This document shows, piece by piece, positions 1-12,065 of a stretch of 64,000 bases of DNA; position 1 is the first letter of the stretch, and every line of letters begins with the position of its first letter. Both the position numbers and the translations under genes were made by a program. Under the pieces are notes generated by a model. The model made no database searches and was not told the DNA's origin. It saw only the letters and a list, made by a program, of their open reading frames with translations. This DNA is from Pratylenchus scribneri (taxonomy: Eukaryota > Nematoda > Chromadorea > Rhabditida > Pratylenchidae), in the NCBI GenBank assembly GCA_030063045.1, contig JAQSEB010000057.1, forward strand, positions 124,001 through 188,000, in the 5' to 3' direction.

Positions 1-2590
1 TTGTAATTGCCCCATTCTGAATTGTAATTGTAATTGCCCCATTCTGATTTGTAATTTTAATTGCACTATTCTGATTTGTAATTGTAATTGCCCCATTCTG
101 ATTTGTAATTGTAATTGCCCCATTCTGAATTGTAATTGTAATTGCACTATTCTGAATTGTAATTGTAATTGCCCCATTCCGATTTGTAATTGTAATTGCA
201 CTATTCTGATTTTTAATTGTAATTGCCCCATTCTGAATTGTAATTGCCCCATTCTGATTTGTAATTGTAATTGCCCCATTCTGAATTGTAATTGTAATTG
301 CCCCATTCTGAATTGTAATTGTAATTATAATTGCACTATTCTGATTTGTAATTGTAATTGCCCCATTCTGATTTGTAATTTTAATTGCACTATTCTGATT
401 TGTAATTGTAATTGCCCCATTCTGATTTGTAATTGTAATTGCACTATTCTGATTTGTAATTGTAATTGCCCCATTCTGATTTGTAATTGTAATTGCACTA
501 TTCTGATTTGTAATTGTAATTGCCCCATTCTGAATTGTAATTGCCCCATTCTGATTTGTAATTGTAATTGCCCCATTCTGAATTGTAATTGTAATTGCCC
601 CATTCTGAATTGTAATTGTAATTATAATTGCACTATTCTGATTTGTAATTGTAATTGCCCCATTCTGATTTGTAATTTTAATTGCACTATTCTGATTTGT
701 AATTGTAATTGCCCCATTCTGATTTGTAATTGTAATTGCACTATTCTGATTTGTAATTGTAATTGCCCCATTCTGATTTGTAATTGTAATTGCACTATTC
801 TGATTTGTAATTGTAATTGCCCCATTCTGAATTGTAATTGTAATTGCCCCATTCTGATTTGTAATTGTAATTGCCCCATTCTGAATTGTAATTGTAATTG
901 CCCCATTCTGAATTGTAATTGTAATTGCACTATTCTGATTTGTAATTGTAATTGCCCCATTCTGAATTGTAATTGTAATTGCACTATTCTGAATTGTAAT
1001 TGTAATTGCCCCATTCTGATTTGTAATTGTAATTGCACTATTCTGAATTGTAATTGTAATTGCCCCATTCTGAATTGTAATTGTAATTGCACTATTCTGA
1101 TTTGTAATTGTAATTGCCCCATTCTGAATTGTAATTGTAATTGCACTATTCTGATTTGTAATTGTAATTGCCCCATTCTGATTTGTAATTGTAATTGCAC
1201 TATTCTGATTTGTAATTGTAATTGCCCCATTCTGAATTGTAATTGTAATTGCCACATTCTGATTTGTAATTGTAATTGCACTATTCTGATTTGTAATTGT
1301 AATTGCCCCATTCTGATTTGTAATTGTAATTGCACTATTCTGATTTGTAATTGTAATTGCACTATTCTGATTTGTAATTGTAATTGCCCCATTCTGATTT
1401 GTAATTGTAATTGCACTATTCTGATTTGTAATTGTAATTGCCCCATTCTGAATTGTAATTGTAATTGCCCCATTCTGATTTGTAATTGTAATTGCACTAT
1501 TCTGATTTGTAATTGTAATTGCCCCATTCTGATTTGTAATTGTAATTGCACTATTCTGATTTTTAATTGTAATTGCCCCATTCTGATTTGTAATTGTAAT
1601 TGCCCCATTCTGAATTGTAATTGTAATTGCCCCATTCTGAATTGTAATTGTAATTATAATTGCACTATTCTGATTTGTAATTGTAATTGCCCCATTCTGA
1701 TTTGTAATTTTAATTGCACTATTCTGATTTGTAATTGTAATTGCCCCATTCTGATTTGTAATTGTAATTGCACTATTCTGATTTGTAATTGTAATTGCCC
1801 CATTCTGAATTGTAATTGTAATTGCCCCATTCTGATTTGTAATTGTAATTGCCCCATTCTGAATTGTAATTGTAATTGCCCCATTCTGAATTGTAATTGT
1901 AATTGCACTATTCTGATTTGTAATTGTAATTGCCCCATTCTGAATTGTAATTGTAATTGCACTATTCTGATTTGTAATTGTAATTGCCCCATTCTGATTT
2001 GTAATTGTAATTGCACTATTCTGATTTGTAATTGTAATTGCCCCATTCTGAATTGTAATTGTAATTGCCCCATTCTGATTTGAAATTGTAATTGCACTAT
2101 TCTGATTTGTAATTGTAATTGCCCCATTCTGATTTGTAATTGTAATTGCACTATTCTGATTTGTAATTGTAATTGCCCCATTCTGAATTGTAATTGTAAT
2201 TGCCCCATTCTGAATTGTAATTGTAATTGCACTATTCTGATTTGTAATTGTAATTGCCCCATTCTGATTTGTAATTGTAATTGCCCCATTCTGATTTGTA
2301 ATTGTAATTGCACTATTCTGATTTGTAATTGTAATTGCACTATTCTGATTTGTAATTGTAATTGCACTATTCTGATTTGTAATTGTAATTGCACTATTCT
2401 GATTTGTAATTGTAATTGCACTATTCTGATTTGTAATTGTAATTGCACTATTCTGATTTGTAATTGTAATTGCACTATTCTGATTTGTAATTGTAATTGC
2501 CCCATTCTGATTTGTAATTGTAATTGCCCCATTCTGAATTGTAATTGTAATTGCACTATTCTGATTTGTAATTGAATTGTGATTAAAATT
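1..2590. repeat. 27-bp satellite tandem array (array A)
   Basis: About 95 tandem copies of a 27-bp unit. Read on the minus strand, each unit is CAATTACAATTACAAATCAG plus AATGGGG or AATAGTG. Two unit types alternate irregularly: a GGGG type (CCCC on the plus strand) and an AGTG type (CACT on the plus strand); a second variable site reads AAATCAG or AATTCAG. Because 27 is a multiple of three, the array stays open on the minus strand for hundreds of codons, giving nonapeptides such as MGQLQLQIR and IVQLQLQIR. I treat this as a by-product of the period, not a gene. The array starts at or before the window edge and ends about 50 bp before a rev-3 exon acceptor, so it probably sits in an intron. 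Confidence 0.97.
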
Positions 2591-2640
2591 ACAGTCAAAA
2601 ATCATTTCCATATTACAATTAAAAACGGATTTAATTCCAG

Positions 2641-4041
2641 CGAATGTCACATATGGATATACGGCGGCAAATTGGAGTGGACGAATGCCTTGTGAAGAAG
2701 TGGCCGATGCAATTGTTTCAAAAGGGAGGGAAACATTAGAAAAAGCAATTGAAGAAATTGACGAGGCACCATTCGACAAATACAAAGGGGCAAAAGTGAT
2801 TTATGGGGACACGGATTCGGTAGGAAATAAAATGAAAATTTAAATTGATTAAATTGAACAATACAGGTTTTTGTTATATGCAAAGGTTAATGGCAAAATA
2901 ATCAAGGGACATTCAAATTTGGTTTGTTTTAGGTCTTTCGAGGGAGGAAGCATTCATTATTGGCCATCAAATTGCCGGTGACATCACTTCACAAAATCCA
3001 TATCCAGTCAAATTAAAATTCGAGAAAATTATGCATCCATGCTGTTTGATGGCCAAAAAAAGATATATGGGAATGTCATATGAAAATGCAGAAGATGAAA
3101 AAGGAAAATTTGATTCAAAAGGAATCGAGACCATTCGAAGAGATAGTCCTCCATTTGTGGCAAGGGTAATTTTTAACTAATTAATTAATTTAAATAATAT
3201 ATGTTTTATAGGTGATGGAACATTTCCTCCGCATCCTTTTTAATGAATCCATCATATCAGCCCTTGATTATTTGAAAAATCGATTGAATCGCATGGCATT
3301 TACTGAATTGGATGAATTTTTACTCAGCGTGGATTACATTGGCGATTATAGTGAAATGTCAAAATCGCCAGCAAATAAAATTGGCAGGTTATAATTAAAT
3401 AATTTTATTAAATATTATTTATTATTGTTCAGGGAATTATCGAAATTGTCCGAAAGGCTTGCTCCTTTATATGGCGAACGTTTGGTTTATGTTATAACTC
3501 AACCAAAACAACAAAATAAAATGGAATTTAACGATGAGAACAATCCGGCCACCTATTTGTCAAATACAATTTCGGTTGACAATTTCCTACAGAATTCAAA
3601 TCTTCGACTCGATTTGGATTATTACATTCAACACCAATTGTTCCCTGCTCTTCAAAGAGTGCTCGACAATATTCCATTAAAATTGGATTTGCGTTTTTTC
3701 AAATCGGATGATCAGTGGGTTCATTCTTCATTTTACTAATTAATATTTTGTTATTTTTAAGTAATCAACAACAAAATCCAATTCAACTTTTATTCGGTGA
3801 TGAGGATGCTCGCGCGACCATCAGAAAAATATTCATGAAGAAGGGAAATATGATGAATACAATTGAAAAACTCAAAAGAATTTGCAATGAATGCATTGGG
3901 CCAGTCAAATCAATCGAAATCGAAGGATACACACAATGTTCAAACCACAATTGTCCAGTCAAAAGAAAGGCAGCGGCCACTGAGAAAATACTATCGAAAG
4001 AAGAAAATGTTTTAATTAATTTTTTCTTGCATAATTCTTAA
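2641..4041 (+). CDS. rev-3: DNA polymerase zeta catalytic subunit REV3, C-terminal part
   Basis: REV3 is the B-family polymerase of translesion synthesis. Only the last exons are in the window: about 2641-2819, 2867-2885, 2933-3165, 3212-3387, 3433-3714 and 3762-4041 (stop TAA). Visible landmarks are NVTYGYTAANWSGRMPC, the catalytic motif YGDTDS, KLKFEKIMHPC, KKRYMGMSYE and KGIETIRRDSPP, all characteristic of REV3. The C-terminus keeps one cysteine cluster (CNEC then CSNHNC), matching CysB, the Fe-S site. The upstream zinc-binding CysA module of the family is not present between the exons ending at 3714 and starting at 3762. The exon before 2641 must lie left of the window, across satellite array A. 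The gene converges on the prolidase gene, 118 bp away. Confidence 0.9.
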
Positions 4042-4159
4042 ATGTAAAAAATTTCGACCCAGTGATAAAAATTTATTCTATTAATTTGTAAAAATAAGAA
4101 TAAAAAAGAACAAGTTTAATTAGGATTTATCATTTTTTATGAATATATCAAATGTTGTT

Positions 4160-6403
4160 TTATATTCCATTGGTCATTCCGCAATTCGTATTATTCTCAG
4201 CCATAAAACTTTCAATTTCCTCTACTGTTCGTGGCAAATCAGCGTTCATATTTTCATTGTTTTCGGCCCAAATAATCACATCATCCTCAATGCGTACCTT
4301 CAAATTAAATATCAATATTTATTATATTTATTTTATTTGTTTTACCCCTCCAATTCCTCGAAATTCATTCAATTTCTCCTTCACTAAATATTTGGAAAGG
4401 ACTGGATCGGCGATGGCATTGTCCAACAACTAAAAAATAAATATTAAATATCAATTTAAATAAAAACCAACGGTGTTAACGAAATAGCATCCCGGTTCAA
4501 TGGTTATGCACATTCTTTCTTGAAGCTATAAAATTTAAATCGAATATTTTTGTTTTGACTTTGATTAATTTTTACCGTTCTTGTGGTGCGAAGTGATTTG
4601 AGGCCAGGTTTATCCGATCGAGGCAAAGCATCCTTAATTTTTATTTAATATTTTTTTAAATATTATTGTTAATTACGCCTAAATATCCGCCAACATCGTG
4701 CACATCCAATCCCTTAAATGAATAAAATTATTTATTTTTAATTTCCACTTTTTTGATTAACCATAAAATGTCCAAGTCCATGAGGCATAAAAACGGCTCC
4801 CAATCTATTTTCAACCATTTCGTCAATGTTTCCCTGGAGCAGACCGGCCACCTTCAAATCTTCCAGAATAATTCGTTCGGCCAATTTATGCATTTCAGTC
4901 CAACGAATTCCTTAAAATTAAACATTATTTTGTCGTTCCGGTGTTTTTACCTGGCTTTGCCGCCTTCAAAACGCCACGATTCGCTTTGAAAACGGCATTA
5001 TATACGATTTTTTGCTTTTCCGTGAATTTTCCCTTAAATCAGAATTATTTTTCATTGTATAAATGAATAAACATTGGCAGGGAATGAGCAAGTAACATCC
5101 GAAACTAAAATTATTTAAAATTATAATAAAAATTTGAAAGGCAGACCATAACAATTATATTCGGGACCCATATCGAACAAACAAATGTCTCCATTTTTGA
5201 TAATTTTATCATTGGGTGAACCTAAAAATATCGATTAAATATATTAATTCTTTAAAAAAGTACCAGAATGTCCATAATGGAGAATTGCCGCATTGCATCC
5301 ACTAAGAATAGTTTTTTATTCTTGATTCAATCAAAAAAAAAACCTGGCAGCAATGCAAGTATATCCCAAATGTCGGCATCCACCCGTATAATATGAAATA
5401 TGGCGGAAAAGGCTAAATTCCAATTAATTAATTAAATTAAATAATTTAAATTTTACCTTTCCAATTGATATTCATACATTTCCGGTTTCACATGTCGCAT
5501 CAATTCTTTGTGGGCGTTGTTGGCAATTTTCGAGGCATAACGAAGAACCTCAATTTCCAAATCAGTTTTGAATACGCGAAGATTTGCCATAATTGGATAT
5601 AACATTTTAATGTCATTTGGGAATCTTTATTTAAAAAAAAATTATAAATTTGAGAAAAATTGAATTATTTTTACTTGTCGATTCCAGGGAATTTGGCCGG
5701 TTCCAAAACTGAAATTTAAATTATTAAAATATATAATAATGTCCATTGTCCACCTTCTCCGCTATCCGTATTATCGGCTTTCTAAAATAAATAATTCAAT
5801 TAATTTAAAAGAAATTAAATTTTACCAAAAGGAATAATTTTTTGGTATTAAAAATTTCTTCAAGTTTTTCCGCAATTCCTTGGCCATTTTCATGAAAATT
5901 GACATAATCCACCTAAATATAATTAAATTAAATTGGAATATATTTTTAAATAAACTTTGTATTTGTCCAAAAACCATTTTTCCGGTTCAATCCTAATTAA
6001 ATATCAATTGGAATAATTTGCAAATTTTCTTACTTTCCAATCCAAATTGCATAATCGGCGGGAAGTTTTGGCGGAAATAACAAAGATTTGCCCGTATCAA
6101 TGTCAATGGCTCCAAAACAATTTGGCTCATGAACACCGAATGCCCAGAAGAAATATGACTCCTAAATTAATTTAATTTCAAAAGAATGATTAATTAATTA
6201 ATTAAAACCTGTCTAAATGCAATTTCGTCCACATCCGTATTGTATCGATTTTTTTCTTTCCCGCCTTCCAGCAAAACGCAGGCTCCTTTATTTGACGAGC
6301 CAATTTGTTTTTGTAATTCTTTTACAAGTCGCTGACGATTTTCAATGAATAAATCGGCAGTAACCGTGAGAGTATGGGCACCACGATTGAATGACATTTT
6401 CAA
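4160..6403 (-). CDS. PEPD: Xaa-Pro dipeptidase (prolidase), peptidase M24
   Basis: Cytosolic metallo-dipeptidase that cleaves Xaa-Pro dipeptides. The N-terminal exon (start at 6403, or 6397 if the second Met is used) reads like the PEPD N-terminus: [15 protein letters not shown], then [15 protein letters not shown] and FRQ. Further exons give [19 protein letters not shown] with a metal-binding Asp, [10 protein letters not shown] with the second Asp, MPHGLGHF with the metal-binding His, and VRIEDDV with the final Glu. The protein ends ...[22 protein letters not shown], stop at 4160-4162, close to the usual PEPD C-terminus. There are about a dozen short exons. The gene lies 336 bp downstream of RBM5 on the same strand, so the two could share a promoter. 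Confidence 0.93.
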
Positions 6404-6738
6404 TCTTATTAATTAAGATGATGCGAAATTTAAAATATACTTCTAATTAAAATAAAATATAAGGTAATTCTCCTCATTCAATGAAATGAAAATATAATTA
6501 ATGACTAAATAAATAAAATATTTTTATCAGTAATTTTATGATGATGAGAAAAAGCAACCACATAACAAAGAAAATTTTAGATTTGGTCTGATAAAAAATA
6601 TCAAAAAAAATATATAAATGAAAATTGGGAATGGGAATTTGGTTTGGGGAGGGGGGTTGGAGAGGAAACAAAGAGACAAAAACAAAAAGGGAAAATGTTT
6701 ATCAAAAAATGGAGCTTTTTCCAGTCAATTCTTCCTTC

Positions 6739-9700
6739 CTATTCTTCTTTGTTCGGTGGTTCATTTCGTTGAATTGTCCCCCATCGTTCGATGGCCGACT
6801 TTTTATTCCTTTCTTTCCATGTCGAATTCACATCAATTTTGGAGCCACTGGAACCGAGGCCAACGCCCTGAACATGTTGTTCCGCTTGGATTGGATTCAC
6901 AATGCCTTTTAAAATAGTTATTATGTTTAATATTTTAAATTACCTTGCAAATTTCTGCCTAAACCACGTCCCTCACTCCAACCCATTGATTTTAATAACC
7001 TTTAATCAATCATTCATTTATAAATGATGTTTTGACTAACTCATTTTACCTATTCCCAACATTCGATTCATCCAATGGTGTCGCCGCTTTTGCTGCTGCC
7101 ACTGCCTTTGACGATTCAATATCGCCGCCCGAGTCAATGTCCGATTTTTTGTTCAATCCTAGTAAAATATTATTTATTATTGTCAAAAATATTAATTTCA
7201 CCCGGATCATAGCCAAAATGGTCCCTTCGTTCTTTGGCCCGATCCCTGTATTGGATTTGTTGTGATTGGTCGATGTCCTTTTCCTCTTGTTGATTTCCTT
7301 GAATTTCTTTGAGTTTTGCTGCCAAATTTGTCTAAAATTTAATATTTTTGAAATATATTTTAATTCTCATAAAACCTTATGTAAATTGCTCATTTGGATG
7401 TGTTTGTCCAGCATTTCAACATTTGGAAATTGGCGACGGCAAAGGAGGCATGATTTTTTGGTCCGATCAATGTATTTTTGTTCGTCAAATTTTGGCTGGG
7501 ATTTGTCTTCATCGCCGCCTCCGCCACCATCATTTTGGACACCACCATTTGGGTCGGCAGAATGGGTTGGTTGTTGGTCTGGAAATTTGGGAGACATCAG
7601 CAAATGGCAATTCTCAGCATGGGCCCGTTTGAAGTTTTTGTGTTTTTGAGGAGAAGTAACTCCAATGGATGAATGGCCAAAGTACCCTTTTGGTTTGGTT
7701 GGTCGCCGCCACCACCATCGCCGGATTGATTCAGCAATAACAGGTCGGCCCTGGCCTGTCGCACACGAGCCTGCCGATTTGTGAGCAATCGCATTCGTCC
7801 GGGCATCATTGCATCGGCCGGAGGCAATTCACCCTGGCCACCACCATCCTCTTCCTCGTCATCCCATGGCTTCTTAAAATTTAAATCGAAAATTAAAATT
7901 CAACAAAAAATGACCAAAACAGTCCATTTTTAAATATTTAATTCAACCTTGAGGAATGGTTCCAGCTGCGATGGTTCTTTCTTGGAAGAGGCACTTTTTG
8001 AGTCTCGTCGACCGGATGCGGTGCCAATTGGGGTTGTGGTGGTGGTCGACTCATTTTGTTGGGATTCATCCGATTTGAATGACATTTTTATTTTCTCCTG
8101 CCGCCGTGCCCATTTCATCATTTCTTTTTGTATTTCTTGTGGCGTTTTTTGCTAAAAATCCAAATTATTAAATAATTTTATTTATGTTTTTACTTTATCC
8201 TCTTCATCCTGCTTCCTTTTCTTCTTTTTCTTTTCCGGTGCCTCATTTTGATGATCATCCTTCGTTTCCGTTGAAGTCGAAAGGGCTTTGGCGTCAAGTT
8301 CCAATTGTTGCTTCAAAAATAAATATAAATTAATTAAATATTTAATTTTAATTTACTTCTTTTGTAATTTCATCAATTTGATGTTGGGATGAACACGGTG
8401 GTGCACTAATAATTGCGGATTGACTTAATTGTTTTGCCTGACGCTCTTCCTCTTGCAATTTTCTTTTCATCTCAAGGTCACCTTTCACCAAAATATTCAT
8501 TAATTTTATTATTAAATCAATCAATAAACCTCCTTGGCAATCAATGTAAGTTGAATATTTCTCCGAGTAAAACATCCACTGAAATAAATCAAATATGTAA
8601 ATTGGATGATTCATAAAATATGAGTCCCCCAAACATTATTCGTATTCGAGTTGTAATAATATCCAGTTTTGGCATCATAATAAAATGTGGTGCTTTGGTC
8701 ATAATAATAGCCGGAAGATTGATCAAAATGGAAGGAATTTGGATCAGGCGTATCTGCCGAATTATTATTATAATTTTAATTTTGAATATTTAAATCATAC
8801 CATAAGTGGGTAAATAACCAAATGGAGTTGAGACACTTTGTCTTGCTGGTCCTTCGATGTGGGCAATTGGAATTGTTGTGCCAGGTTGGGCTCTGCCCAT
8901 TTGCGCAATTCGAATTGCATTTTGCGCTAATTGGGCAGCCGAATTTGTCGGATCTTTTAATCATTATTCAATAGACTAAATTAATAAAAAAAAACCTTCA
9001 TGAATGCTGGCACTTGTTATGCCACTTTGACTTTTCAAAACATTTACATTTTCCATAATCAAAATTTGATTCAATGATTGGCGAGAATATGTAATTATAA
9101 CTGTAACAATTAATTTTAGTTGAATTTATATTATCATTCACAATAACCTGCACAATTATCAATATATGGTATTATTTTGTTGAATGTTTGTAGGATATAT
9201 CCGGCCTCCTCCAATGATCTCATTTGAACATAAGCATAAAGTTTTGATGATGCAATTTGCACTCGTTGAATAATCAAATTTGTGTATTTCGATATTGACT
9301 CTCGAATACTCTCTTCCGTTACCGTAGATGGTAATTCACGAATCAATAAAGCTGAAAATATTGAATTAATTTGAATTATTTTAATTTCAAACTATCGGAA
9401 GGTGACACGCCGACCATTCCATAACCCTTTGCTTCCATTGCATCCGATTCTTGTCTTGAACATCCACATTTGAAACAATTTGTTCGTCGATTGAAATTAT
9501 TTATTGTACACTAAATCACAAACTTTTATAATAATCGATTTGAAAATGATAAAAACCTTGGCACAAGTCCAATCGGAAGTTAGTGGATTGTAAGGTTGTC
9601 GTTCTTTTGTCGATTCCTCGCGCGAATATTCCAGTCTTACTTGAAATCCGTCATCCATTCGCAAATAGCCCTAACAATGTTTTTAATAATTAAAATGTAC

Positions 9701-10259
9701 TTCATAATATTTCTTACTTGATTAAAATTCACCCAAGATTCGGCTGTGCTGATTTCCGAAAATTCAATAAAACCAAACACTCGAACTGAGCCACCATCCG
9801 TGTTTCTACGCACAACTCTGATATCAACTGGATGATATCCTTGTCTAGCAAGCAATATGTTGAGCTTCACGAATAAAGAAATTTTATTATTTTGGGATAA
9901 ATAAAATACCACATCTTTATCCGCATAATTTGGTAGTGATGTTAATATTATTTTGTTTGATGCTTTTGTTTCATTCGGAGAACGACGTCGAGAGAACTGA
10001 ATATATTTTTGATTAATAATAAATAAATTAATATTACTGGAACTGCTGGACTCCTGCTTCGACTTCTTCTTCTTCTTGGTGGTGGTGAACGTCTTCTTTC
10101 ATAACGGTGATTTCTTTCTTCTTTGTTTTTGTGATGATGATCATTTCGGTAATCGCGATCTCGTTGAGAATTGGAAGAACTACTTCTGCTTATTGAACTT
10201 CGGCTTCGCGAACTGCTAGATCTCGACCTGGATTTTGATCTACGGTTTCGACGACTCAT
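6739..10259 (-). CDS. rbm-5: RBM5/RBM10-family splicing regulator
   Basis: RNA-binding protein of the spliceosomal A complex that controls alternative splicing. The domains appear in family order. First is an Arg/Ser-rich N-terminus (from Met at 10259). RRM1 follows (ARQGYHPVDIRVVRR, VFGFIEFSEISTAESWV). A RanBP2-type zinc finger is split by an intron (DWTCAKC, then NNFNRRTNCFKCGC). RRM2 comes next (IRELPSTVTEESIRESISKY). An OCRE domain lies near 8640-8760 (YYYDAKTGYYYNSNTNNVWG). Then come a C2H2 finger (CLLCRRQFPNVEMLDKHIQ) and a G-patch (GWSEGRGLGR) followed by VNPIQAEQHVQGVGLG. The stop is TAG at 6739-6741. The 450 bp upstream are shared with a divergent plus-strand gene. Confidence 0.93.
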
Positions 10260-10711
10260 AATTTTTATTAATTTTAATTATATTCCTAAAATAAAATCAT
10301 CGGATAAGGCATAACAAACGTAAATATAAAATTTTTTACCCTTTGCTTTTTGATAAAATTAAAAATTTTACACTTTTTTTTTGAGAAAAAGAGAACGAGC
10401 GGAAATAGAATAGTAAAAAGAGAGAAAGTTAACAAGAGAGTGTGATAAAAAAATGACAAAATATCCAAATTTTACGCTCGAGGCTCGACGCGACGCTCGA
10501 TTCACGAGTAAAAAAATTTTTACGTTTGCGGGCGTCGCATTTGTTTGTGTTTGTTTGTTCTTTATTAAGCCTTGCCTTACTGACGGAGCGCGAGCTTTGG
10601 GTTTTTTATAGATAACAAAAACATGGTTTTTGGATAAATGTAAAATATCGACGAACAGACTGATTAAAAAACATTGCATTATTTTGAAATAATGTTGTGA
10701 TTTATTAGCAA
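10260..10711. promoter_or_regulatory. Divergent intergenic region between rbm-5 and the 10.7-kb gene
   Basis: The 452 bp separating the start codons of two divergently transcribed genes must hold both promoters. The stretch 10480-10600 is richer in CpG (CTCGACGCGACGCTCG, TTTGCGGGCGTCGC, GACGGAGCGCGAGC) than the surrounding introns. I see no convincing TATA box, and no coding exon fits here. Confidence 0.4.
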
Positions 10712-11921
10712 ATGATGGCTAAAGAAGGATTTTTTAAATTTCGATTCCTACGTCGACTTTATGGACCAATATCAAGAACTATCGACAAAACTGTGATGTT
10801 TCAAAGAGAGGCCGTTAAAAAAGCTGATCGAATTTCAAAAGGCGAAAAAGTTCCAGCTCCTATTTATGAAGCGGAAGAAAGAGTATTAAAGGAATTGTCA
10901 AAAGATTCGAGGATAAAAGAGGTAAATTTAGTATTAAAAATTGAAATTTTAATTTTTAAAGGAAATTAATAGAAAAAATGAAGATCTTATTGGAAATGTC
11001 AACAAAATTACGATTACTTCAAAGGATCCAATTGAACCGGAGACATCAAAAAGGTTTTATTCTTTTTCATACACATAAAAATAAACATTATTAAAGAGAA
11101 CTTCCAAAGATGCCATGGGAATATGAACATGACAATAAACTAGATTATGAATATGGATTTTTTGAACCCCCGGTTGAAAAATTGGAAAAAAATCGGCTAA
11201 TGTTAAGAGAGGCATTGGAGGTTTATATTAATTATTGTAACCAACCAAATCAATACACCATTTTTAGATTCTTAGAGCACGGATGGAGAAAGAATTGCAC
11301 CCAAATGAAAATCAGAAAAATGAGGAATTAAATAATATGTTAAATGCACATCCAGTAAGCTGCTTCTTTTATTAATAAATTAAATAATTTTTCAAATTTT
11401 CGGCTGCAAAAAGAGTCGATCAAGATAAATTGGAAACAATGTGGAAATATTTCAGACCATTTGCCGAAAGGCGTCAACAGAAGATACAAATTAATTTGTT
11501 ATTTGTTAAATAATGTAAATTTTTAGATTGTTATGAAACAAGATTTGGACACATTTTCAAGCTTTATAGAAGGCGGTGACAAAAAACGAGACCCGAGATA
11601 TAAACAAATCATGAATCGATTGAGGGCAGTGAAGCAATCATTGCCCGAATTGGAGGAATTGGAACATCTTGAACAGCAGGTTTATTAACATTTTTGACTC
11701 CAAAATTAAACAATAAAAATTAAATTAAGGATGAAACGGGCCAAGCAATCAATTTTAGGAAAGAATTAGAAGAAAAACACGAAAAGGAAATGAAAAGGCT
11801 GGAGGAAAGATTAAAAGAATTTCGAATGGTAATTTTGTGGTCAATTTTTAATTATTTTTTTTTTTATTTATTTTAGATGGAGGAGGAAGAGAGCAAATCA
11901 AATGATAAGAATAAGAAATAA
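10712..11921 (+). CDS. Unrecognised basic coiled-coil protein, possibly mitochondrial
   Basis: I do not recognise the family. Exons: 10712-10921, 10962-11053, 11097-11220, 11268 to about 11335 or 11354, about 11413-11483, 11527-11679, 11730-11828 and 11877-11921. The protein begins MMAKEGFFKFRFLRRLYGP, an Arg-rich amphipathic start without acidic residues that would suit a mitochondrial presequence. It has a conserved-looking ELPKMPWEYEHDNKLDYEYG segment and ends in a charged helix (EEKHEKEMKRLEERLKEF). About 250 residues in all. The junction after 11483 has no GT donor (AAG then ATACAA), and the preceding intron can be spliced in more than one way. It is the first gene of a run with TRMU and exportin-2. 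A mitochondrial ribosomal protein is conceivable, but I cannot show it. Confidence 0.7.
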
Positions 11922-12065
11922 ATACATTGTTTTTTTTTGTTATTATAGAATAAATAAATCATTCAAAAGAATATCACAAAAATTTAATAATAAATTTATA
12001 TGTTGATTGATTCAAATATTTATTCAAAATTTAATTAATTAAATTGATTTTTTAATCAATAAAGC

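Noticed and set aside
1..2590. CRISPR-like array
   Set aside because: The units are contiguous without unique spacers, and the surrounding genes are eukaryotic.
325..2598. Minus-strand open frames of 92-337 codons with repeated GQLQLQIR nonapeptides
   Set aside because: They follow from the 27-bp period of the satellite, which is a multiple of three. There are no splice sites, no domain and no unique sequence.
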